Source of the DNA: Sutterella sp.
Lineage (GTDB): Bacteria; Pseudomonadota; Gammaproteobacteria; Burkholderiales; Burkholderiaceae_F
Direction: 5' to 3'
Assembly (NCBI GenBank): GCA_020025955.1
Contig: JAHHRF010000054.1
Span: 1 to 11,725, forward strand
DNA length: 11,725 nucleotides
Positions 5,185 through 11,725 of this stretch are shown here, piece after piece. Within the stretch, counting starts at the first letter, position 1, and the number at the start of each line of letters is the position of its first letter. The notes beneath the pieces were generated by a model. That model ran no database searches and was not told the DNA's origin. It saw nothing but the letters and a program-made list of their open reading frames with translations. The translations under genes and the position numbers were made by a program.

Positions 5185-5199
5185 TGGGAATTGTTCTCA
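5185..5199. promoter_or_regulatory. Fur-box-like palindrome upstream of the ABC transporter operon
   Basis: TGGGAATTGTTCTCA matches the 7-1-7 Fur core (TGAGAAT N ATTCTCA) at 12 of 14 informative positions. It lies 68 bp upstream of the permease start and about 30 bp upstream of a possible -10, TAAAAT (5228-5233). No good -35 accompanies that -10. If Fur binds here the transporter is iron-responsive; this is an inference from a motif match. Confidence 0.4.
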
Positions 5200-5266
5200 T
5201 TGAGTCCCAACCCCGAGACTTTCGTCGTAAAATAAGGGCTCTGACCAGAACACACCCTCCCGTCCG

Positions 5267-6094
5267 ATGAACCGACCGACCACCCAATGCACAACCACGT
5301 CTCCCTGGCGTCAGCCCCTCAATGGCTGTGTCGGGGCGTTGGCGTTGCCTACCCTCCTATTGGGGCTTTGGTGCGTGGTGAGTTGGCTCGAGGTTTTCCC
5401 AAAGATCCTGTTGCCGGCCCCATGGCAAGTCGCGAAGGCCGGTCTTGAACTCCTTCAAAGTGGCGCACTGTGGCGTGACATCATTGCCAGCGCTCAGCGT
5501 ACGGGCTTTGGGTTTTTGCTGTCTGCGACAAGTGCCCTGTCGCTTGCCCTCTTATTTCGTCATAAACCGAAGCTCCATCGCTTCTTTCATAGCTCCTTGG
5601 AAGCTCTGCGCGTGACGCCCCCGTTGGCGCTCATTCCCCTTTTAATTGTGTGGCTTGGGATTGGCGAAGCCCCGAAATTAGCGATTGTCATCTTGGCGAG
5701 CTTCTTTCCGATCTTTTTATCCGCTTTAACCGCGTTAACGCAGGTCGACCGAAAACTCCTTGAAGTGGGGCAAATCTTAGGCTTTAGCGCGCAAGAAACC
5801 TTCACGAAGATTGTTTTGCCCGCAAGCCTCCCCGGACTCTTAACGGGGTTAAGGCTTGGCTTTGGCTACGCGTGGCGCGCTCTTGTGGGGGCAGAACTCT
5901 TGGCTGCCGCCTCTGGACTCGGTCACTTAATTACAGAAAGCGCCGACTTTGGCCAAACGGACAAGGTCTTTGTCGGGATCCTGACAATTGCCCTTTTAGG
6001 GAGTCTCGCTGACCGACTCTTGGGGAAAATCATTCACGCCACTATCGAGCGAGTTAGTCGTGGGGAAGCACTTCCCCAAAAGGAAACCCCATGA
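5267..6094 (+). CDS. ABC transporter permease, nitrate/sulfonate/taurine (SsuC/TauC) type
   Basis: 275-aa inner-membrane permease of the binding-protein-dependent transporter family (BPD_transp_1). It has a first membrane helix around residues 20-45, further helices across 80-270, and the cytoplasmic EAA loop in the form LEVGQILGFSAQETFTKIVLPASLPG, the coupling helix that contacts the ATPase. Length and the late ALVGAELLAAASGLGHLI segment are typical of SsuC/TauC-like permeases. It is the first gene of a permease-ATPase-binding protein operon, and its stop codon overlaps the next start by ATGA. The ATG lacks an obvious Shine-Dalgarno, but no better start is available. Substrate cannot be determined; the superfamily also serves nitrate, thiamine precursors and other small molecules. 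Confidence 0.9.
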   Translation: MNRPTTQCTTTSPWRQPLNGCVGALALPTLLLGLWCVVSWLEVFPKILLPAPWQVAKAGLELLQSGALWRDIIASAQRTGFGFLLSATSALSLALLFRHKPKLHRFFHSSLEALRVTPPLALIPLLIVWLGIGEAPKLAIVILASFFPIFLSALTALTQVDRKLLEVGQILGFSAQETFTKIVLPASLPGLLTGLRLGFGYAWRALVGAELLAAASGLGHLITESADFGQTDKVFVGILTIALLGSLADRLLGKIIHATIERVSRGEALPQKETP

Positions 6095-6798
6095 CCACGT
6101 TCATTTCGCTTCACCACATTAGTAAGGCTTTTGGCGACCAAGCCGTCCTCAAAGACATCAACCTTGCGTTAAAGCCGGGCACCGTTACGGCCCTCATTGG
6201 CGAGAGCGGGTGCGGGAAGACCACGTTGTTACGCTTAATCGCAGGGTTAGACACACCCGATACAGGGGAAATCCATCAACCCCACCCTTTGCGTTTAGGC
6301 GTCGTCTTTCAAGAGCCGCGTCTCTTTCCTTGGCTCACGGTCGAAGAAAACGTTGCGTTAGCGGTGCGTCACTTAGATAAGGAAGAAAAGCTCAAAGCGA
6401 CAGCAGACGCTCTCTTGCTTGTGGGACTCGACGCCAGTGCCCAACGCTACCCTGATCAGTTGTCAGGGGGCATGGCGCAACGCGTGGGTCTTGCCCGAGC
6501 GCTTGTTGCTCGCCCTGATGTGTTACTCATGGACGAAGCCTTTAGTGCGCTCGACGCACTAACCCGAGAACGCGTCATTCGTCGTTTTGAAGCCATTCGA
6601 GAAACGATGCCCGTGACTACCTTAATGGTGACGCACGACATTCGAGAGGCAGCACGGCTCGCTGACCAACTCTGTTGGTTAGAGGATGGACGCATTCGAC
6701 ACACCTACCCCAACCCGATTACACCCCCTAGAGACCCCGCGTCGGAGTCCTTCAACCACTTTTCAAACCAAGTGTTAAGTGATTTTTTTCATTCTTAA
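6091..6798 (+). CDS. ABC transporter ATP-binding protein, SsuB/TauB type
   Basis: 235-aa ATPase that powers the importer from the cytoplasmic side. All catalytic elements are intact: Walker A GESGCGKTT (37-45), Q-loop Gln74 in VVFQEPRLFPW, signature LSGGMAQR (124-131), Walker B VLLMDE (144-149), D-loop SALD (152-155) and switch His182 in TLMVTHD. The QEPRLFPW context is typical of the nitrate/sulfonate/taurine ATPase subfamily. An AAGGA ribosome binding site lies inside the end of the permease gene, and the start overlaps its stop by 4 bp, indicating coupled translation. The last 30 residues are an extension after the catalytic core and carry no known motif. Confidence 0.95.
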   Translation: MTTFISLHHISKAFGDQAVLKDINLALKPGTVTALIGESGCGKTTLLRLIAGLDTPDTGEIHQPHPLRLGVVFQEPRLFPWLTVEENVALAVRHLDKEEKLKATADALLLVGLDASAQRYPDQLSGGMAQRVGLARALVARPDVLLMDEAFSALDALTRERVIRRFEAIRETMPVTTLMVTHDIREAARLADQLCWLEDGRIRHTYPNPITPPRDPASESFNHFSNQVLSDFFHS

Positions 6799-6814
6799 AT
6801 AAGGAAACACTTCA

Positions 6815-7759
6815 ATGAAACGTCAACTCGTTGCACTGTTAGTTGCTGGGATTTGTGGCGCTGGGAGCGCCTGGGCAGATATGCCCAAGAACCTCAACAT
6901 CGTTTATGTGAAGAGCCCGTTTAACCTTCAGAACATGGTGATGAAGCATTTCGGTCTTCTGGAAAAAGCATTTGAAAAGGATGGCGTCACGGTAACGTGG
7001 CATGACATCACTTCGGGCGCCAAGCAGGCTCAAGCCATGGCAAGCGGTGACATTGATATGTCGGCCGTGATGAATACCGCCTCGGTCTTATTAAGTAATG
7101 CCGCTGACAACCCCGTCTATATCGCCTCTGGGGTTGCTCACCCGGCGGATGTCTTTGCGATCGTGGGAAAACCTGGGAGCCACTTCACCATTAAAGACCT
7201 GAAGGGCAAAAAGGTGGTGGGACCGCGTGGCACGGTGCTCCATCAACTCCTCTTATCGGCGTTAGCCAAAGAAGGGTTAACGGCAGATGACGTGGAATTC
7301 ATCTCCATGGGCTTACCCCAGTCGTTAGCCGCGGTGTCGTCCGGTCAAGCTGACGTGGCGCTCTTAGCAGCGAGCCTCGTCACTAAAGCCAAGAGCGCAG
7401 GGTGTGATGTAGTCACCACGGCTAAAGGCTTAGTTAACGTGAATCTCGTCATGACCGCTACCCAACGCTTTGCGAAGAACCACCCGGAAGCCGTTCAAAA
7501 GGTGGTAGACGTGGAAAAGGAAGCGCTTGAATGGATTAAGGCCCATCCTGAAGAAGCCCTCAAGATTGGGGCAGAGATCCACGGGATTAGCGTTGAACAA
7601 GCCAAAGTGCTCGCAGATGGCTCCAACTACTATCAGTATTTAACGGACCGCGACATCGAAGGCTTAAAGGAAGACTTAGCCTTCTTAAAGGCCCAGGGCT
7701 TAATCAAGACCGACCTTAAGGTTGAAGACTTGGTGCTCCCGACGGCGATGGCAAAATAA
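6815..7759 (+). CDS. periplasmic substrate-binding protein, NMT1/SsuA-like
   Basis: 314-aa secreted receptor for the importer. A classical Sec signal peptide (KR, hydrophobic core, AWA cleavage after about residue 21) has no lipobox Cys, so the mature protein is soluble in the periplasm. The mature part follows the NMT1/SsuA-like binding-protein pattern: LNIVYVKSPFN at the start, the ASGDIDMSAVMNTA hinge segment, KDLKGKKVVGPRGT in the middle (the region that contacts ligand in this family), SSGQADVALLAAS, and a C-terminal helical lobe. It lies 16 bp after the ATPase with an AAGGA site and is expected to be the most translated of the three. Ligand is unknown; sulfonates, taurine or another small organic molecule are possible, and the Fur-like upstream site leaves an iron-linked ligand open. 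Confidence 0.9.
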   Translation: MKRQLVALLVAGICGAGSAWADMPKNLNIVYVKSPFNLQNMVMKHFGLLEKAFEKDGVTVTWHDITSGAKQAQAMASGDIDMSAVMNTASVLLSNAADNPVYIASGVAHPADVFAIVGKPGSHFTIKDLKGKKVVGPRGTVLHQLLLSALAKEGLTADDVEFISMGLPQSLAAVSSGQADVALLAASLVTKAKSAGCDVVTTAKGLVNVNLVMTATQRFAKNHPEAVQKVVDVEKEALEWIKAHPEEALKIGAEIHGISVEQAKVLADGSNYYQYLTDRDIEGLKEDLAFLKAQGLIKTDLKVEDLVLPTAMAK

Positions 7760-7783
7760 AAAGCCGTTAACGCCAAACTCCCT

Positions 7784-7825
7784 AAAAGAGGATGCCTCAA
7801 GAAAAAGAGGTGTCCTCTTTTCTTT
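7784..7825 (+). terminator. rho-independent terminator of the ABC transporter operon
   Basis: A 15-bp stem (7784-7798 with 7807-7821, two G-U pairs) with an A-rich 8-nt loop ends in TTTTCTTT. It is 25 nt past the stop codon. Confidence 0.88.
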
Positions 7826-7933
7826 CTAAAACCCCAAACCCCAAGCCAATCCCTTAAGCGAAATCCGTTAGGACGTGCGACTTATATAAAGGAAGGCAGG
7901 ATTTTGAGGGCTCACACACGAAAACCCACTCCT

Positions 7934-7955
7934 AGGACTGCTACACTAGAGTCCT
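7934..7955 (+). promoter_or_regulatory. possible promoter -10 within an inverted repeat upstream of the SDR gene
   Basis: TACACT (7942-7947), with a TG two bases upstream as in extended -10 promoters, lies between the inverted arms AGGACT (7934-7939) and AGTCCT (7950-7955). No clear -35 is seen. The 168-bp gap before the gene holds nothing else recognisable. An operator overlapping the -10 is plausible. Confidence 0.3.
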
Positions 7956-7993
7956 CTTGATACTCTGGGGGCTTCCCTCTCCAATCTATCTCT

Positions 7994-8806
7994 ATGACTT
8001 CTTCTACACAGCGCGCTGACGATCATGACCGACCGTTGGCGGTGATTACGGGTGCGTCCTCGGGCATTGGCCGCGAGCTCGCCTTTAAAGCCGCCATGCG
8101 AGGCTACCGAGTCCTTTTAGTGGCTCGTAACGAATACGCCTTAAAAGAAATCGAACGCACGATGCGAACCCGTGCGGACATCCTTGCTCTCGATTTAACC
8201 CAGGATGGGTCGGTAGACCGCATCTGCTCGTGGTTATTAGAGCGCGACCTCACGCCCGAGCTCTTAATCAATAATGCGGGCTTTGGTGCCTTTGGTGAAG
8301 CCATCAACATGGACACCGAAACGTTAAGCCGAATGGTTCGACTCAATATTGATGCCTTAACGGTGCTGTCCATTCGTATTGGGCGCCGTATGGCAAAGAA
8401 AGGAACGGGTCAGATTCTTAACGTGGCTTCGACGGCCGCCTTCCAACCCTGCCCCTATATGGCGGTCTATGGCGCGACCAAAGCCTACGTTTTAAGTTTC
8501 TCCGAAGCGTTAAATGAAGAGCTCCACGCCTCCGGCGTTACGGTAACCGCCTTGTGCCCGGGTCCCACCCGCACAAACTTTGGTACCAATGCTGGGCTCT
8601 CGGCTGACAGCCCCTTTGATCGATGGTCCACTGAACCCTATAACGTTGCACGCACCGGGTTTAACGCCATGATGCAGGGCGACGCCGTAGTGGTGGATGG
8701 TCTTCTCAACAAACTGCTCTCTACCTTAGTGCGCTTCTTACCGCGCAGCTGGGTAACGTGGATAGCTGGACGCCTCGTTCGACAAGTACTTAATAAAGTC
8801 AGTTAA
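7994..8806 (+). CDS. classical short-chain dehydrogenase/reductase (SDR)
   Basis: 270-aa NAD(P)-dependent oxidoreductase with a Rossmann fold. The cofactor motif TGASSGIG spans 19-26, the acidic DL before a loop is at 67-68, NNAG at 93-96, and the catalytic tetrad Asn118, Ser146, Tyr159 and Lys163 is complete, followed by PGPTRT at 189-194. Arg45 after the second strand favours NADP(H). It resembles the DltE/YqjQ-like 260-270-aa SDRs; the C-terminal 40 residues are hydrophobic and basic (LLSTLVRFLPRSW), which may attach it to a membrane. The start has no Shine-Dalgarno; the ATG is chosen because the Rossmann strand begins at residue 15. It is a single-gene unit between two terminators, so context gives no clue to the substrate. 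Confidence 0.9.
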   Translation: MTSSTQRADDHDRPLAVITGASSGIGRELAFKAAMRGYRVLLVARNEYALKEIERTMRTRADILALDLTQDGSVDRICSWLLERDLTPELLINNAGFGAFGEAINMDTETLSRMVRLNIDALTVLSIRIGRRMAKKGTGQILNVASTAAFQPCPYMAVYGATKAYVLSFSEALNEELHASGVTVTALCPGPTRTNFGTNAGLSADSPFDRWSTEPYNVARTGFNAMMQGDAVVVDGLLNKLLSTLVRFLPRSWVTWIAGRLVRQVLNKVS

Positions 8807-8836
8807 AGACGGCGCCAAGTTAATGCCCTATTTATT

Positions 8837-8876
8837 AACGGGATCTGGTTGAAAAATCGGATCCCGTTTTATTTTT
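8837..8876 (+). terminator. rho-independent terminator of the SDR gene
   Basis: A 14-bp stem (8837-8850 with 8855-8868, two G-U pairs) closed by a GAAA tetraloop and followed by TTTTATTTTT. It starts 30 nt past the stop codon. Confidence 0.9.
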
Positions 8877-8944
8877 CGCCAATCAAAGACAAGGCGAGTT
8901 TGCCTCTGCTTTTCCGAATGAGGTTTTGCTGAGTTATCAACAGA

Positions 8945-8959
8945 TGAGAATCATTCTTG
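8945..8959. promoter_or_regulatory. Fur-box-like palindrome upstream of the first porin
   Basis: TGAGAATCATTCTTG matches the 7-1-7 Fur core at 12 of 14 positions, with a perfect TGAGAAT left half. It is about 390 bp upstream of the porin start and directly after the SDR terminator. A weak promoter could start inside it (TTGATG at 8957-8962, TTTAGA at 8980-8985). What it would control is unclear: the porin over a long distance, or an unrecognised small transcript. Confidence 0.4.
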
Positions 8960-9348
8960 ATGACAGGTTGGTTTATGTTTTTAGACCGATTTGAAATTTG
9001 AACTTAAGCCTTTTGCCGTTGTTTCTAAGGGTTTCGTCTTAGTTATGTATAACTAGACCGTCCAACAAAAATGAACAGTGTAAGCAAAAGTTCTGTCTGT
9101 AAGCGTCTGTAAAAGCGCGTCTGGAGAGGCGAAAGAAGGAAAAACGTTGTCAAATTGCAACGGATAAAATGGCCCAAAAGTGTCAAAACCCCTCGTTTAC
9201 CCTAAAAAAACAACCAAAATGTAACCGAAAGATGGGAGGAGTTAACACAGCGAGGGCGATTAGCGAAAGAATATAGGCATGTTGGCTTTGTCCAGACAGG
9301 GCAAAACCAATCAATCAACTCTATATATTTCCACTTAAGGAGATTTAA
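8960..9348. other. long upstream region of the first porin
   Basis: No protein gene is seen. Contents: a tandem ATTTGAA repeat (8989-9002); a palindrome with arms TAGTTAT and ATAACTA around GT (9040-9055); and three TGTAA motifs at 9079, 9098 and 9108, spaced 19 and 10 bp and so on one helical face, with a fourth at 9220. This arrangement resembles OmpR-type sites upstream of enterobacterial porins, by analogy only. Possible -10 boxes are TAAAAT (9165-9170) and TATAGG (9272-9277), neither with a convincing -35, as expected for an activator-dependent promoter. Confidence 0.45.
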
Positions 9349-10443
9349 ATGAAAAAGTCCCTCCTCGTTCTCGCTCTCTTCGGCGCTGCTGGCATCGCCC
9401 AGGCCGCTTCCGTGACCCTCTATGGTCGCGTTGACGCTGGTTTCGCTTATAACTACGACAAGGTTAACGGCAAGCAGGCCGTTAAGTCCTTCGAAATGAA
9501 GAATGGCCTCAAGGCTGGTAGCCGTGTTGGCGTTAAGGGTGTCGAACAGATCGGCGACCTCAAGGTTGGTTTCGTTCTCGAAAACCGCTTCAACGTTGCC
9601 ACCGGTGACGCCAATGGCCTCAAGGACAGTGGCACGAAGCTCTTCGACGGTCAGGCTCGTGCCTTCGTCGCTGGCGACTTCGGTGACGTTCAGGTCGGTC
9701 GCTTCGGCACGATCGGTGGCGACGCTTCCTTAGACGTCGTCTTCGGTCAGTACGCCCTCGGTTCTGGCGCTCAGAAGTACGGCTTCGCTGGTGTGACCAC
9801 CAGCAAGCGTGACGCTGCTGTTGAATACAACAGCCCGGTCTTCTCTGGTGTTCAGGTTCACGCCATGTACTCCAACGCTCAGGCTGACGCCGCTGACCAC
9901 AACGGCACCCGCGGTTACCTCGACCAGAAGAACAGCCACTACTATGGCCTCGGTGTTGACTACAACGCCAACGGTCTCGGTTTAGTCGCTGCTTATGAAG
10001 AAACCAAGGGCGCTGACAAGAAGAACAAGGGTGAAGTTTACAACTTCGCTGGTTCCTATGACTTCGACGTTGCTAAGCTCTTCTTAGGCTATCAGTATGC
10101 CAAGGCTAAGAGCGGCACCCAGGCTGATGCCATCTCCTACGGCAAGAAGTATGTCAACAAGGGCGACGCCCTCTTGGCTGGCAAGAACCAGGCCTTCACG
10201 GTCGGTGCTACGGCTCCCCTCGCTGGTGGTGTCCTCGCTGGTCAGTTCAGCCATGGCTTCTTCAAGCCCGCTGCTGACGCCAACAAGAAGGTGACGATCA
10301 ACACCGTTGCTGTTCGCTATGCTTACAACCTCTCCAAGCGCACCGAACTTTACGTTGGTGCCGGTCTTGACCAGTTCAAGGAAAAGGGTGGCGAAAAGTC
10401 CAACGGCCGTCAGGTCTACTTCGGTCTCGGCCACAACTTCTAA
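9349..10443 (+). CDS. outer-membrane porin, Gram-negative trimeric type (copy 1)
   Basis: 364-aa general porin forming a water-filled channel in the outer membrane, of the Neisseria/Burkholderia porin family (Gram-negative porin, Pfam Porin_4 type). It has a Sec signal peptide ending AQA after residue 19, then the family opening ASVTLYGRVDAGFAY. Further marks are SRVGVKGVEQIGDLKVGF, the GDFGDVQVGRFGTIG segment before the constriction loop, alternating beta-strand patterns throughout, and a C-terminal VYFGLGHNF whose terminal Phe is the BAM-complex recognition signal. A strong AAGGAG site lies 8 nt before the ATG. Codon use is extremely restricted (Leu almost all CTC, Lys almost all AAG), indicating very high expression. 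It is followed by a strong terminator and by a paralogue. Confidence 0.95.
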   Translation: MKKSLLVLALFGAAGIAQAASVTLYGRVDAGFAYNYDKVNGKQAVKSFEMKNGLKAGSRVGVKGVEQIGDLKVGFVLENRFNVATGDANGLKDSGTKLFDGQARAFVAGDFGDVQVGRFGTIGGDASLDVVFGQYALGSGAQKYGFAGVTTSKRDAAVEYNSPVFSGVQVHAMYSNAQADAADHNGTRGYLDQKNSHYYGLGVDYNANGLGLVAAYEETKGADKKNKGEVYNFAGSYDFDVAKLFLGYQYAKAKSGTQADAISYGKKYVNKGDALLAGKNQAFTVGATAPLAGGVLAGQFSHGFFKPAADANKKVTINTVAVRYAYNLSKRTELYVGAGLDQFKEKGGEKSNGRQVYFGLGHNF

Positions 10444-10480
10444 TCTGATTAAGCTTCACGCTTAACTGATTTAAGTTGAT

Positions 10481-10519
10481 AAACGCCTCGTTGATGACGA
10501 TCAACGGGGCGTTTTTTTT
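10481..10519 (+). terminator. rho-independent terminator of the first porin
   Basis: A stem of about 13 bp, ACGCCTCGTTGAT with ATCAACGGGGCGT (one G-U), around a GACG loop is followed by TTTTTTTT. Strong intrinsic terminator. Confidence 0.93.
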
Positions 10520-10936
10520 CATGCCTATAAGAAACGTATAGATAACACGTCACGACAATTTAATGGCAAGCTCTCTCGTGGATTAACACCGAAGAATAAA
10601 AATAATCCATCCAATCATAGACTTCTAACAATGGAGTGTTTAAGAAAAAGTCTTCGCCAATGTTCTTTTTCTTAAGTTGTTGAGTTCATAAGCCATCTTC
10701 TTCATGAGAACAACAATCGCATTTAATCAATGCAAGAAGTGCATCATTTCGTCATGTCGCCAAGTGGCAACAGGCTTGAATCGTTAATCGATTAAAAAAG
10801 AATATGAAAAACCCTATATCAAGAACGACAACGGAATTTGTCAGTTTAAGTCTCGGATTTTTCCTTGGAAAATTACATTCGAACAATCGGTAATATGACA
10901 CCGATACTTAAATAGCCACTTCCTAGGAGATTGATC
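10520..10936. other. long upstream region of the second porin
   Basis: A/T-rich, with no gene recognised. It contains an 11-bp inverted repeat TTAAGAAAAAG/CTTTTTCTTAA (10640-10650 with 10665-10675), the 12-bp palindrome TTAATCGATTAA (10784-10795), and the dyad ATCGGT/ACCGAT (10886-10891 with 10900-10905) about 35 bp upstream of the start codon. A possible -10, TAATAT, sits at the 3' edge of that dyad (10891-10896), but no clear -35 is seen. The TGTAA series seen before the first porin is absent, suggesting different control. Confidence 0.4.
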
Positions 10937-11725
10937 ATGAAAAAATCCCTCCTCGTTCTTGCCCTTTTCGGCGCTGCTGGCATGGCTCAGGCGTCTTCTG
11001 TAACCTTCTACGGTCATCTGGATGCGGGACTCCAATACGACTACTCCAAGACCACAGGTTCTCAACCCCACAAGGTAAAGAGTTTTACCATGCAAAACGG
11101 CATTGAAACCGCAAACTTTATTGGTTTTAAAGGTGTTGAGCAGATCGGTGACCTCCAAGTCGGTTTCCAACTTGAAAACAGTTTCGAACTCTCTTCGGGG
11201 AACATGACTGAACCTGGGAAGCTCTTCGACCGCGAATCCCGTGTCTTTGTCGAAGGGAACTTCGGGTCCGTGCACGTTGGGCGATTCGGTGGGCTCAGCT
11301 CTGACGAATCCATGGACGTTGTCTTTGGTCATTACGCGCTAGGTTCTGGAGCGGCCGAACGTGGTTTCGCTGGGGAACATGTCGACATTCAAGACTTGGC
11401 CGTTCAATACCAGAGTCCGGTCATTGAAGGCGCTCAATTCTTTGCGATGTACGCGAATAATCAAAACGACCGACTCAATGCTAATCCTAGTTCGACGAAA
11501 GGCTACTTTGACCAAAAGAATTCCCACTACTATGGGGTCGCTGTTGACTACAACGCTAACAATATTGGCGCTGTAATCGCCTACGAACAGACCAAAGATG
11601 CCAATAAACAAGGTCAAAAGGATTATTTCAACATCGCTGGCTCTTATGACTTTGAAGTCGTGAATGCCTTTGCTGGTTATCAACGCTTTAAATCTAAAGG
11701 CGTTGGCAAACAGGACACCTTCACG
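10937..11725 (+). CDS. outer-membrane porin, paralogue (copy 2), truncated by the window end
   Basis: Open for 263 codons to the last base of the window; the C-terminal third of an expected protein of about 360 residues is outside. The signal peptide is almost identical to copy 1 and ends AQA after residue 19. The mature start SSVTFYGHLDAG, FIGFKGVEQIGDLQVGF, GNFGSVHVGRFGG and DQKNSHYYGVAVDYNAN correspond segment by segment to copy 1. Loops differ, which is where channel selectivity and surface exposure change. An AGGAG site lies 7 nt before the ATG. Codon use is less restricted than in copy 1 (AAA, CAA and GTC are common), implying lower or conditional expression. No frameshift or stop is visible in the part shown. 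Confidence 0.92.
   Translation, partial: MKKSLLVLALFGAAGMAQASSVTFYGHLDAGLQYDYSKTTGSQPHKVKSFTMQNGIETANFIGFKGVEQIGDLQVGFQLENSFELSSGNMTEPGKLFDRESRVFVEGNFGSVHVGRFGGLSSDESMDVVFGHYALGSGAAERGFAGEHVDIQDLAVQYQSPVIEGAQFFAMYANNQNDRLNANPSSTKGYFDQKNSHYYGVAVDYNANNIGAVIAYEQTKDANKQGQKDYFNIAGSYDFEVVNAFAGYQRFKSKGVGKQDTFT

Noticed and set aside
10084..10434. 116-codon minus-strand open frame inside the first porin
   Set aside because: It is a by-product of the restricted codon use of the highly expressed porin on the other strand; similar frames occur throughout that gene.
10814..10825. TTCTTGATATAG on the minus strand, identical to the dps promoter core
   Set aside because: No -35 lies at the right distance and no minus-strand gene follows; chance or an isolated motif is more likely.
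10841..11683. Long minus-strand open frames opposite the second porin
   Set aside because: The plus-strand frame encodes a clear porin homologous along its length to the upstream copy, so the opposite frames are shadows.
1..11725. Mobile elements, CRISPR arrays, phage genes, tRNA or rRNA genes
   Set aside because: No transposase, integrase, regularly spaced repeats, tRNA cloverleaf or rRNA sequence could be recognised by reading both strands.

Overview
The window reads as chromosomal DNA of a Gram-negative betaproteobacterium. Evidence is two classical trimeric porins of the Neisseria/Burkholderia type with terminal-Phe beta-barrel ends, a periplasmic-binding-protein ABC importer, an AraC regulator with an N-terminal cupin, and Dps proteins. 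The porin signal peptides and the leucine codon habits (CTC, CTT and TTA common, CTG almost absent) remind me of gut Burkholderiales such as Sutterellaceae. That placement is an inference, not something the sequence proves.

Layout. Positions 33-2193 (minus strand) hold four divergent DUF805 small membrane proteins in three apparent transcription units: an operon of two (887-33), then two single genes. Hairpins that could act as 3' ends or leaders lie between them. An AraC-family regulator (2359-3174, minus) follows, with its own terminator and an inverted repeat upstream. A 553-bp divergent intergenic region leads to two nearly identical Dps (ferritin-like DNA-protection) genes (3728-4183 and 4564-5019, plus). 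Each has its own duplicated sigma70-type promoter, its own leader and its own terminator. Next is a tight plus-strand operon of ABC permease, ATPase and periplasmic binding protein of the nitrate/sulfonate/taurine superfamily (5267-7759), with a Fur-box-like palindrome just upstream and a strong terminator downstream. A stand-alone classical short-chain dehydrogenase (7994-8806) has its own terminator. The window ends with two paralogous porins (9349-10443 complete; 10937 to the window edge, truncated). Long intergenic regions precede both, and the first contains a second Fur-box-like site and phased TGTAA repeats.

How it fits together. Nothing here is an obvious mobile element, phage, CRISPR array or defence island, and there are no tRNA or rRNA genes that I can recognise. 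The recurring theme is local gene duplication: four DUF805 paralogues, two Dps copies and two porins. Dps (iron oxidation and storage, oxidative protection) sits beside an importer whose upstream region carries a Fur-like site, and another Fur-like site lies upstream of the porin. This raises, but does not prove, an iron/redox-responsive neighbourhood. The most distinctive items are the tandem Dps pair, in which promoter and TSS-proximal sequence are conserved while the leaders diverge, and the structured non-coding elements around it.
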